64,000 bases of DNA from Chryseolinea serpens. Lineage in GTDB: Bacteria; Bacteroidota; Bacteroidia; Cytophagales; Cyclobacteriaceae. The position numbers were made by a program, and so were the translations under genes. Under the pieces are notes generated by a model. The model ran no database searches. It saw only the letters and a list, made by a program, of their open reading frames with translations, and was not told the DNA's origin. Positions within the stretch are counted from its first letter, which is position 1, and each line of letters starts with the position of its first letter. The DNA lies in assembly GCF_900129725.1 (NCBI RefSeq), contig NZ_FQWQ01000002.1:930001-994000 (forward strand), read 5' to 3'. This document shows, in pieces, positions 35,583 through 43,660 of this stretch.

Positions 35583-36293
35583 ATGAAAATATTACCATTT
35601 ATATTTTTTCTTCTCAATTGCGCTGTCACCTATGGGCAAAAAAGTCCGTATCGACCGTTTAAAATGGTGATTATCGTCCCAGATACGGCAGTAATACATA
35701 ATGAATTGGAATATTACGTAGACACTGTTCAGACGGCATACATTCGAAGATATTATCATTCGATAACACAAATGGAGAAGCTATTGGATTATTATAACTC
35801 TCCTGACGAGAGGGACAAAGATACCGAGGAACGCAAGAAACGTCTCGTCGAGCAGTTGAAAGCTGCCAAGGCCATGGAACCGGAGATCAAAAAGTCTAAA
35901 TACTATGAGCTCATCCCAACCTACTCGGCCGAAGTGCTTCAATTATACTTTAATGAATATCCGCCCCATTCAATTTTCCAGGTAGTGAGACGGCGCGAAC
36001 TGCATTCTGAAGATCTCGGCCAGGTTTCCGGTCAATTTAAAGCAGACTATGTCGTGAAGTACGATAACATTCATTCCGTACACAAAGGCGACCAAATCAC
36101 TATGCGATTGACTACCACGTTGTACTCCAAGAAAAAATCCAACATTTTATGGAAAAAGGAAACCAGCGGAGAGATGAGAAGTGATGGAGATATGTGGACC
36201 TGCACGGACCCATTGACCTGTTTATTAATAACATGTGTAGAGTCCTCCTTTGAGGAGATCTTTCAAACGGTGAGTAGGTTGCAAAGCAGATAG
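35583..36293 (+). CDS. Secreted protein of unknown function
   Basis: A ~236-residue protein with a signal peptide (MKILPFIFFLLNCAVTYGQ) and a mature part rich in Lys, Glu and Tyr (YYVDTVQTAYIRRYYHSITQ, a charged helical stretch DERDKDTEERKKRLVEQ), ending with a Cys-containing segment DPLTCLLITCVES. I do not recognise a family. The start at 35583 is favoured by the signal peptide and by the promoter position. The gene is visibly AT-richer than most of the window. A fragment of the 169-bp element lies just after its stop. Confidence 0.65.
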   Translation: MKILPFIFFLLNCAVTYGQKSPYRPFKMVIIVPDTAVIHNELEYYVDTVQTAYIRRYYHSITQMEKLLDYYNSPDERDKDTEERKKRLVEQLKAAKAMEPEIKKSKYYELIPTYSAEVLQLYFNEYPPHSIFQVVRRRELHSEDLGQVSGQFKADYVVKYDNIHSVHKGDQITMRLTTTLYSKKKSNILWKKETSGEMRSDGDMWTCTDPLTCLLITCVESSFEEIFQTVSRLQSR

Positions 36294-36300
36294 TTCTCAA

Positions 36301-36324
36301 TGGTGTTCTTCACTAACAAGGGCG
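36301..36324. repeat. Terminal fragment of the 169-bp element
   Basis: TGGTGTTCTTCACTAACAAGGGCG matches an end of the full elements with one change in the stem. It starts 7 bases after the secreted unknown gene, so that gene lies between a full element and this fragment. Confidence 0.55.
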
Positions 36325-36335
36325 GAGAACGAGGA

Positions 36336-36653
36336 TCACCCCAAATTCTTCAATTGTTCGATCTTTTCGGCTAAACTCAGACGTCTGCCAAAAATAATTT
36401 CCACCTCTCCGTTAAGCCATTTTTTTCGATACGATTCCCAGCTTTTAGTGTATGGTGGGCAGCCTCCGTCATCGAACCCAAATTCAAATCCGCAGGAACA
36501 GATGTCATAGGAAGGATTGCCATCTTCATCATAAGGTCTCCAATCCTTGTCTTTCGACTTTTCGCCACAAACGGGACAAAAACAATAGCCGTCTTCGCTG
36601 ATGACAAGTACGAATTCCTCGCCATCCCAAGCTTTAATTTTCTCCTTACTCAT
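36336..36653 (-). CDS. Small cysteine-rich zinc-binding-like protein
   Basis: A 105-residue acidic protein with six cysteines: Cys24, Cys26, Cys29 in GYCFCPVCGEK, Cys52 and Cys54 in YDICSCGFEFGFDDG, and Cys65. The layout resembles the CPCC-type cysteine-rich proteins, several of which are found as immunity-like genes in polymorphic toxin loci; that link is tentative. The start overlaps the preceding gene by 8 bases, so it is probably translated from the patatin operon. AT-rich compared with the neighbours. Confidence 0.65.
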   Translation of the reverse strand: MSKEKIKAWDGEEFVLVISEDGYCFCPVCGEKSKDKDWRPYDEDGNPSYDICSCGFEFGFDDGGCPPYTKSWESYRKKWLNGEVEIIFGRRLSLAEKIEQLKNLG

Positions 36654-36990
36654 TTAATTTTGCAATAACGCTGGGATTCAGGCAATCTTCGATATTACCC
36701 TTTTTCAATAAGTTCTCAATAGCGCTCTCAATACAAGGACGTGTTAACTCTTTCACAAAAAGATCAGGTGGCACGAGGTATAATCCATTCAAATTAGCGC
36801 CGGAAGCTTCATCGTTCTTTACAGCGGTTTCCAGAAATTTGTAGGTCCAGACATTTATTCCATACCGTCGCCCATCAGGCAATTCAACTAGAACATTTGC
36901 GAAGTCATTTTCAACGTCCCCGTTTCCTGGATCAACGGCCTCAAATTCCAACCAAAGTTTGAATTCTTTCACTTTATACCTCTTAATCAC
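36646..36990 (-). CDS. Hypothetical protein between the patatin and Cys-rich genes
   Basis: A 114-residue soluble protein starting with GTG (36988-36990) directly after the patatin stop, and overlapping the Cys-rich gene by 8 bases. It has an alternating beta pattern (VKEFKLWLEFEA, VLVELPDGRRYGINVWTYKFLE) and a helical end (CIESAIENLLKKGNIED). I recognise no family; the size and organisation resemble immunity proteins, which is only an impression. AT-rich. Confidence 0.6.
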   Translation of the reverse strand: MIKRYKVKEFKLWLEFEAVDPGNGDVENDFANVLVELPDGRRYGINVWTYKFLETAVKNDEASGANLNGLYLVPPDLFVKELTRPCIESAIENLLKKGNIEDCLNPSVIAKLNE

Positions 36991-39303
36991 CTACTTCAGC
37001 AACCCCTCCAACCGCTTCAACTCCGCCTTATTATCCTCCGAGTTAATCGAAGAAATAATCCCATACTTCTCCCGCGTAGTCAACCGCCAGCTCAGCGAGG
37101 CGCGTGAGTTGTTTTGACGGATGCTGTCCATCTTCTGAAGAATCGGTGTATAGGATTCAGACTGGTACTGTATGTCAACGCGATCGATCTTATTATGAAA
37201 CCAATACTTTGCCTGGTTGATAAACATATCGCTGTTGATATCCTGAAAATTCTCAAAGTTATTATAAACGCTGCTGATAGGTTGCGTCATATCGTCAATG
37301 ATGGTCTGTCCAACCTTGGGGGCAATAGCACCGAGCTTCGGTGAATCGCGTATGGATACGAAGACGATACCCGATGTGTTTTCAGCAATCCAATCTTTAT
37401 AGGCATAAACAAAACGCACCGCATCCGTCAATCCAAAGTTATCGGAAATGCCCGCATCCATGATCTTGATGGCGGGTTCCGTGGGCAGGGTTGTGTTGGG
37501 CGTTATGTACGGGAAAGTAGCGCTCATGCGCAACGCGGAAAGGAAACGGAGGTCGCCCGCATTTTGCTCCTTGAACAAGGTGAAAAAATCGATGCCCGCA
37601 TATTTGGAGAGGTCATAGTCGGGGAAGCTCATGATGTCGTAGTTCATGAACGACACGGGGCGGGCGGCGATGTAGAGTTTGCGGCCGTCGTTCACGATGG
37701 TGGGCGCGAGGATCACCATGGGGACGATGGCCTGCAGTTCCACGCTGTCGTAGGCTTTGATGGGTTTGTCCATCATGCGCTCGGTGATCTGGTTCAGTTG
37801 CTCTTCGAAGGTGTAGCCGCGGTCGCGATAGTAATAGTTGCCGTTGTATTCGAACTTGGTGAAGCCCACAAACAGGTCGTTGGCCATGAGGCTAAAGATG
37901 AGTGGGTTCAGGTTATCGGTCGAGATGCGTTGGCGGTGGACTTCGGAATAGGGGTGTGGGTTCTGGCCTTGCTTCTCGCGGAGTTTGAGCTCGCGGAAAT
38001 AACTAGCGCCAATGAGGCCGCCGGATGCACCGGTGATGAGGATGCTTTGTTCCATGAGCGCGCCGTGGGTAAGGCTGTCGGCCGTTTGCAGGGCCGTGAG
38101 CGTCCAGAGTGCTGCGCGCTTGCCGCCGCCACTGGCGCAGAGGAATACCATTTTGGGTTTCTTGTCGTCCGGAAATTTCTTGCGCCAGTTTTCCAGCATC
38201 GGAAAGTTTGTGTGCCAGTCGCGTTGCAGGTGCGTGGTGTCGTTGAGCGCGCGGAGCGAGTTGACGGAATATTCGGAGGCGGGTCTGAAATAATCCAACC
38301 CAAACGCTTCATAGCGCCGGGTGAGATACTCCTCTCCTACCAGGTGATTCAGCACCAGGAAAAGAATGAGGGCTGTCGTGGCGGACCATCCGCCAAACCA
38401 ATACGAAAAGGCGCCGGCCATCATCACGAAAATGGTGAGGAAGATGATGAAGCTGGCCGCGGCTGGGAGCTGGAACGCAGGGTAGTCCTTGAACAGGCCC
38501 AGCAACAGCACGAAGCCAAAGATGAACAGTTCGATGACGACGAGGTTGAAATGGTTTTGGTCGAACACTTGCAAAATGGTGGCCTTGTCGTAGAAGCCGG
38601 AATCCTCCACGGGCCTCACTTTCAAATCGAAATCCAAATAGTTGTCGACGCGGATCTGTTTCTTGCGGGCGATGTCCAGCTTCTTCATGGCACTGGCGCG
38701 CGTGACTTTCACATTTTGTTTGATCTTCTCGTCGATGCGGCAAACCACATAGCGGAAGATGTCTTTGTTCGTCAGCCAGAAATAAACAAAGAAGATGGCC
38801 GACATCACCAGGTAGCCTGCAATGAGTCCACCCAGGTTCCACGCCAGGTCGCCGGCGCGGCTGTATTCATTGTTGATTTGAAACTGGATGATCTCCGTCA
38901 CATAGACAATGAGGAAGGCGGTGGGAATGATGCTGTTGTTCAGGACGAACTTTGAAAAGGGCCGGCTCAATGCGCCCACAAACGAAAAGCGATGACCGTC
39001 GGTGATATAACACGTGATGTGAAAGGCTGTGGTGAAGCCCGCCGACACCATGCCGATGATAAAAAAGCTGCGGAAGTTTACTTGGTTGAGGTATTCGGGG
39101 TCCAGGAAAAGGTAGGGGATGCCGAGGTATTTGCCAAAGCTGCCCGTGACCATGGCAAACAGGATGATCCAACACAGGATCAGCACGTGGTTGCGTTTGA
39201 TGTTGTTCAAGAGCAACTGTGCCGGAAAAGAGTAAACAAGCCTTGGAACTAAAAAGTACAGTTTTCTCATAGACCGCTTCAAGGTATGGAATTTTGCTAT
39301 CAT
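36991..39303 (-). CDS. Membrane-anchored patatin-like phospholipase
   Basis: A 770-residue protein. Residues ~40-330 contain about seven membrane helices in two groups, split by a soluble loop (~185-250). A patatin domain follows: oxyanion loop CASGGGKRA (about 389-397), nucleophile Ser427 in GASGG, and catalytic Asp616 in MDAGISDNFG. The Ser/Asp dyad is intact, so acyl-hydrolase activity is expected; the substrate is probably membrane lipid. It is the first gene of a tight three-gene unit with two small unknown proteins. Its GC content looks normal, unlike that of the two small genes. Confidence 0.88.
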   Translation of the reverse strand: MIAKFHTLKRSMRKLYFLVPRLVYSFPAQLLLNNIKRNHVLILCWIILFAMVTGSFGKYLGIPYLFLDPEYLNQVNFRSFFIIGMVSAGFTTAFHITCYITDGHRFSFVGALSRPFSKFVLNNSIIPTAFLIVYVTEIIQFQINNEYSRAGDLAWNLGGLIAGYLVMSAIFFVYFWLTNKDIFRYVVCRIDEKIKQNVKVTRASAMKKLDIARKKQIRVDNYLDFDLKVRPVEDSGFYDKATILQVFDQNHFNLVVIELFIFGFVLLLGLFKDYPAFQLPAAASFIIFLTIFVMMAGAFSYWFGGWSATTALILFLVLNHLVGEEYLTRRYEAFGLDYFRPASEYSVNSLRALNDTTHLQRDWHTNFPMLENWRKKFPDDKKPKMVFLCASGGGKRAALWTLTALQTADSLTHGALMEQSILITGASGGLIGASYFRELKLREKQGQNPHPYSEVHRQRISTDNLNPLIFSLMANDLFVGFTKFEYNGNYYYRDRGYTFEEQLNQITERMMDKPIKAYDSVELQAIVPMVILAPTIVNDGRKLYIAARPVSFMNYDIMSFPDYDLSKYAGIDFFTLFKEQNAGDLRFLSALRMSATFPYITPNTTLPTEPAIKIMDAGISDNFGLTDAVRFVYAYKDWIAENTSGIVFVSIRDSPKLGAIAPKVGQTIIDDMTQPISSVYNNFENFQDINSDMFINQAKYWFHNKIDRVDIQYQSESYTPILQKMDSIRQNNSRASLSWRLTTREKYGIISSINSEDNKAELKRLEGLLK

Positions 39304-39413
39304 TTAATACGGTATCGCATCTCGAGGTAATACGCTCCCGGTTGGCGGCGTTGCGATGATAAAAAGCTTGCTTTCGCGGAATATCCATCCCCGTTCGTTG
39401 CGTTTGTCGCGGA

Positions 39414-42400
39414 TTGTTCCGTAAGTTTCCGGTTCATTTTTTTGCCTGTCATCACCTTAACATTTCGCATTTTCTGGATAAGCTTTTCTCGATATATCGT
39501 TCCTCGGCCGGCTCCGGCAAAACGCGTACGCTAGCCAAAGCGTATCTGCTGCTGGCCTTGCGCTACCGGGCCGACTACTTCAAGCACATCCTGGCGGTGA
39601 CCTTCACCAACAAGGCCACGCAGGAAATGAAGGACCGTATCCTGGCCTACCTCGACGACTTTGCCAACGGCCGTGCCAACGAACTGGCCGAAGAGCTGAA
39701 AAAAGAACTCGAACTCGACGACAACACGTTTCAGCAATACGCCCAGGAAGCTCAGGCCGCCATCCTTCACAAATACGCCCAGTTTTCCATCAGCACCATC
39801 GACGCCTTTTTTCAGAAAGTGATCCGCTCCTTCACCCGCGAGGCTGGGTTGGTCGGCGACTACCGCCTGGAGATCGAGCAGGATGCCGTGCTCGAAGAAG
39901 TGATCGACAACCTCATCGACGAATTGGGTGCCAACAAAGAACTCACGGATTGGGTGGTCGAGTTTGCCAAGGAGAACCTGGAAAACGAGCGGGCCTGGGA
40001 TGTGCGGCAAAGTCTCCTGGAATTCAGCAACGAGATCTTTCGCGAGGAGTTCAAAGACATCGAAGACCAGGTGATCAAAACCACCGGCGACCGAAAGTTC
40101 TTCAACACCTTGCGGGCCACCTTGTGGCAACAGCGAAACTTCTTCACCAGCAAAGTGACGGGCCCGGCACGGGAGGCGGTGGCCATTCTCTCCGAATGGG
40201 ATCCGTCTGACATTCACTATGGAAAAGGCTCCGGCATCTACGGCTTCCTGGAGCAATTTGCTTCGGAGAAAAAATTAAAAGAGATCAACCCTCCCGGCGG
40301 CCGCCTGCCCACGTACTTAACCGCCGAAAACTGGCCCAGCAAAAAATGTCGTGACCGGCGGGGACTGATCGCGGTGGCCGACCAAAAGCTCATCCCGATC
40401 CTGCGCCAGCTCATGGAAGACTATGAGCTGCACTACAAAAAAAGTCTCAGCGCCGAAGTGGCATTGCAAAATCTATATGTCTTTGGCCTCCTCTCCGACA
40501 TTTCACGCAAACTGCGCGAATACAAAGACGAGAACAACCTGATGCTGCTGGCCGACGCCCCCAAATTTCTCAACGGCGTTATCCAGGACAGCGACACCCC
40601 TTTTATTTATGAGAAGGTTGGCTCGTTCTACCGGAACTATCTCATCGACGAATTCCAGGACACGTCGGCCATGCAATGGAAAAATTTCCTTCCCCTCCTG
40701 GTCAACAGCCTCGACCAGGGCTACACCAGCCTCGTCGTGGGCGATGTGAAGCAAGCGATCTACCGGTGGCGTGGGGGCGATCTCAAGTTGCTGCAACAGG
40801 AGATCGAACAACACATTGGTCCGGCACGCGTGTCGGTGAAGGAGTTGAGCAGCAATTTCAGGAGCGCGCTGGTGGTGGTGGACTTCAACAACAAAGTGTT
40901 TGAAAAAGCCTCGGCTATCGTGGCGCTGGAAACCGGGCAGTCCATTCCGAAGGAAGCCTATCACGACATCACCCAAAAAATATCACGCACGGAAGAAGGG
41001 TTTGTGCAGGTAAAATTCTTGCAGGAAGACGCCGACGTGAATTGGAAAGAGCAGGCTTTGGAGGAGGTGCCGCGCTACCTGGAGAAGCTCCAGGAAATGG
41101 GCGTGCCGTTAAAAGACATTGCCTTCCTGGTACGCAAAAACGAAGAAGGCCAGGAGATCGTGTCACACTTGCTGCAATACAAAAACTCCGGCCACGCCAA
41201 GCCGGGATGTTCCTATGACGTGGTGTCGAACGAGTCGTTGCGCCTGGATGGTGCCGCATCGGTGAACTTGTTGTTGGGGGCCATGCGCTACCTGCTCAAC
41301 CCCGACGATGCCATTGCGCGCGCGCAACTCGGTTATGAATTTGCAAAATTGCATGAGCCGGATCGCTCGCTCACGGAAGTGTTTGCCGTGACCAACCAGG
41401 TGTTCTTTGAAGGCAATCTTCCCGACGCGTTCAAGAAAGAAAAGGCGGCGTTGAAAAAACTGCCGCTCTTTGAATTGACAGAAACGCTGGTGGACATTTT
41501 TCAGATCGGCAACATCAGCGGTGAGATCGCCTACCTGCTGGCGTTCCAGAATTTAGTATTGGAATTTTATACCCGCGAAAAAAACGACCTCGGCGCTTTC
41601 CTGGAGTGGTGGGAGGCCAACAAACAAAAAAAATCCGTGCAGGTTTCGGGTGATGTGGACGCGGCGCAGATCCTCACCGTCCACAAGTCGAAGGGATTGC
41701 AGTTCAAGTACGTGATCATCCCGTTTTGTGCCTGGAATCTCGACCACGATAGCATGCGCGCGCCGCACCTCTGGGTGACGGCTCCCGAACAGCCTTTTGC
41801 CGACGCCGGTTTTATGCCCGTAAAATATTCGAGCACCCTGCAACAAACTTATTTCGCCGGCTACTACGAAACCGAGCGCACCCGCAGCTACCTCGACAAC
41901 CTCAACCTTTTGTATGTGGCGCTCACCCGTGCAGAGGCAGGCCTCATCGTCATGGCCCCGCACCCCGACGTGCGCAAGAAAAATGTGGCGCAGCTTTTAT
42001 ACAACAGCCTTCCCAAAGAAGACGAAAAGCAATGGAACGAAGCGCGCCAGGAATTTAACACCGGCACCTGGACAGCCTCCGCCACCCCTGCCAAACACGA
42101 CGACACGGCCCTGGGTCTCCCGGTCTACACGTCGTTTCGCTGGCGCGATAAATTGGTGATGCGTCAGTCGGCAAAAACGTTTTTTGAAGACACCCCCACG
42201 GAACAACAGGAGAAGATCTCGTACGGCATTTATCTCCACACCGTCCTTTCCCGTATCGCGTATGCGCAAGACATTCCCGACACACTCGACCGCATTGTGC
42301 TCGAAGGACTGATCACCCTCGAACAAAAAGAAGTGCTCTATGAGCAGTTGCAAGAATTGATGCGCAACGATCAGATCGCCTCGTGGTTTAGCGAAGCGTG

Positions 42401-42692
42401 GGATGTGCGCACGGAAATCCCCATCCTCATGCCCGGCGGCGCCGAGAACCGGATCGACCGGTTGCTCATCAAAGACAAAAAAGCCGTGGTCATCGATTTC
42501 AAAACGGGCGAGCCGGCCAAGGCCGATCAGCAACAAGTTTCGGAATACATGGAGATCCTCCGGCAGATGAATTTCACCGACATCACCGGATATTTGCTTT
42601 ACATCAGAAAAGGCGAAGCCATCTCCGTGCCCCGCGGCAAACCAAAGGCCGTGCGCAAAATCGACGACAAGCAGTTGGGTTTCGGATTCTAA
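39414..42692 (+). CDS. AddA/UvrD-like helicase-nuclease
   Basis: A ~1090-residue superfamily 1A helicase with a C-terminal RecB-type nuclease. Visible motifs: Walker A SSAGSGKT (about residue 31), TFTNKATQEMKDR, YLIDEFQDTSAMQWKNF, VVGDVKQAIYRWRGGD, LTVHKSKGLQFKYVIIPF and LLYVALTRAE; near the end RIDRLLIKDKKAVVIDFKTG carries the nuclease D...DxK pattern. It should process DNA ends for recombination. There is no in-frame ATG or GTG before Walker A; the only standard candidate is TTG at 39414. No AddB-like partner lies next to it. Confidence 0.88.
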   Translation: MFRKFPVHFFACHHLNISHFLDKLFSIYRSSAGSGKTRTLAKAYLLLALRYRADYFKHILAVTFTNKATQEMKDRILAYLDDFANGRANELAEELKKELELDDNTFQQYAQEAQAAILHKYAQFSISTIDAFFQKVIRSFTREAGLVGDYRLEIEQDAVLEEVIDNLIDELGANKELTDWVVEFAKENLENERAWDVRQSLLEFSNEIFREEFKDIEDQVIKTTGDRKFFNTLRATLWQQRNFFTSKVTGPAREAVAILSEWDPSDIHYGKGSGIYGFLEQFASEKKLKEINPPGGRLPTYLTAENWPSKKCRDRRGLIAVADQKLIPILRQLMEDYELHYKKSLSAEVALQNLYVFGLLSDISRKLREYKDENNLMLLADAPKFLNGVIQDSDTPFIYEKVGSFYRNYLIDEFQDTSAMQWKNFLPLLVNSLDQGYTSLVVGDVKQAIYRWRGGDLKLLQQEIEQHIGPARVSVKELSSNFRSALVVVDFNNKVFEKASAIVALETGQSIPKEAYHDITQKISRTEEGFVQVKFLQEDADVNWKEQALEEVPRYLEKLQEMGVPLKDIAFLVRKNEEGQEIVSHLLQYKNSGHAKPGCSYDVVSNESLRLDGAASVNLLLGAMRYLLNPDDAIARAQLGYEFAKLHEPDRSLTEVFAVTNQVFFEGNLPDAFKKEKAALKKLPLFELTETLVDIFQIGNISGEIAYLLAFQNLVLEFYTREKNDLGAFLEWWEANKQKKSVQVSGDVDAAQILTVHKSKGLQFKYVIIPFCAWNLDHDSMRAPHLWVTAPEQPFADAGFMPVKYSSTLQQTYFAGYYETERTRSYLDNLNLLYVALTRAEAGLIVMAPHPDVRKKNVAQLLYNSLPKEDEKQWNEARQEFNTGTWTASATPAKHDDTALGLPVYTSFRWRDKLVMRQSAKTFFEDTPTEQQEKISYGIYLHTVLSRIAYAQDIPDTLDRIVLEGLITLEQKEVLYEQLQELMRNDQIASWFSEAWDVRTEIPILMPGGAENRIDRLLIKDKKAVVIDFKTGEPAKADQQQVSEYMEILRQMNFTDITGYLLYIRKGEAISVPRGKPKAVRKIDDKQLGFGF

Positions 42693-42700
42693 TACATCTC

Positions 42701-42738
42701 AAAAAAAATAGCCCTTGCTGCATTCGCAACAAAGGCTA
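42701..42738 (-). terminator. Terminator of the DUF2807 gene
   Basis: On the minus strand TAGCCTTTGTTG-CGAATG-CAGCAAGGGCTA is followed by TTTTTTTT. The stem has minor mismatches. It lies 20 bases after the stop at 42759 and may also end the helicase-nuclease transcript arriving from the other side. Confidence 0.75.
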
Positions 42739-42758
42739 CTCTCCTCACGATATAGTCG

Positions 42759-43511
42759 TTAATTATTCAGCTTGTTGATTTCGGCGTGGCCAAAGATCAG
42801 GCCTCTGTTTACACTGGCATCGCCTTGATAGGAAACCTGCGACTCGCCAAAGGCATTCACCTTCAGTTGGTCTCGGGTGTTCAGTTTGAGGTTGCTTTCG
42901 CCAAAAATGTTGGCCGTGGTGGAGTAGCTCTTCAATTCCTGCGTATCGATCTTGTTCTCTCCAAAGAGTTTATATTTCTGGTATTCGGCTTTACCCCCTT
43001 TGATCCGGAGCTTGTTCTCGCCATACAGGCTGGTCTTCATATATTCGGCTTTCACCGAGGCGAGGGTGATCTCGTTCTCGCCATAGGCCTTCAAAACAAA
43101 TTTTTCGGCGCGCAGCGGGCTGGTGCAGGTCAATTCCTGGTTGCCGCGGATTTCGAGGTGTTCCAATTCTTTATAGGTCACATAAGCTGTGATGCTCACA
43201 TTGTGGTAGATGCCGTGTCTGCTGTGCGAGTTTACATATTCGTTCCGCTCGGTCACCTTGGCGTCGTCCAGGTAGACGCGGAGGGTGTGGTGTGACACTT
43301 TGATATTGATTTTGTCGGCAGTCACGTTGTTGTAGACCAGGCGGATGCCTTCATGGTCGCCTTGTTCCAGGATGAGGTTCACGCGGGGGGAGACGATCAC
43401 TTTGCGGAAGGGCTTCAGGTCTTTGGTAATTTCTTTTGATTCTTGGGCGCAGGCCACCTGCACGGCGGCAGCGAACAACGCGAGGGAGAGGAGGTTTTTC
43501 GGAAATTTCAT
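42759..43511 (-). CDS. Secreted DUF2807 (auto-transporter-like head GIN domain) protein
   Basis: A ~250-residue protein with a signal peptide (FPKNLLSLALFAAAVQVACAQ). The rest is a repeating beta-helix-like DUF2807 domain: FRKVIVSPRVNLILEQGD, YKELEHLEIRGNQELTC, and repeated GEN/GES turns (AYGENEITLA, LYGENKLRIK, LFGENKID, IFGESNLKL, AFGESQVSY). The regular spacing of these turns fits a right-handed beta-solenoid. The function is unknown; exported, perhaps surface-exposed. The start was set at 43511, where the signal peptide begins. Confidence 0.85.
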   Translation of the reverse strand: MKFPKNLLSLALFAAAVQVACAQESKEITKDLKPFRKVIVSPRVNLILEQGDHEGIRLVYNNVTADKINIKVSHHTLRVYLDDAKVTERNEYVNSHSRHGIYHNVSITAYVTYKELEHLEIRGNQELTCTSPLRAEKFVLKAYGENEITLASVKAEYMKTSLYGENKLRIKGGKAEYQKYKLFGENKIDTQELKSYSTTANIFGESNLKLNTRDQLKVNAFGESQVSYQGDASVNRGLIFGHAEINKLNN

Positions 43512-43660
43512 AAAACTTGTATTAATGCGTTTCAGTTTTTTAAAGGGGTTTGCTGTTAGACACCCCACCTTTGGTTTACCCCTATTGCCCATCCGGATTT
43601 TTTTTCCGGCCGGCCTGGATACTATGTAGACTAAAAAAGAAAAAGAAAGGTTGCACCAAC

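Noticed and set aside
37564-38955. A 463-codon plus-strand frame
   Set aside because: Antisense of the patatin gene, whose catalytic motifs are clear.
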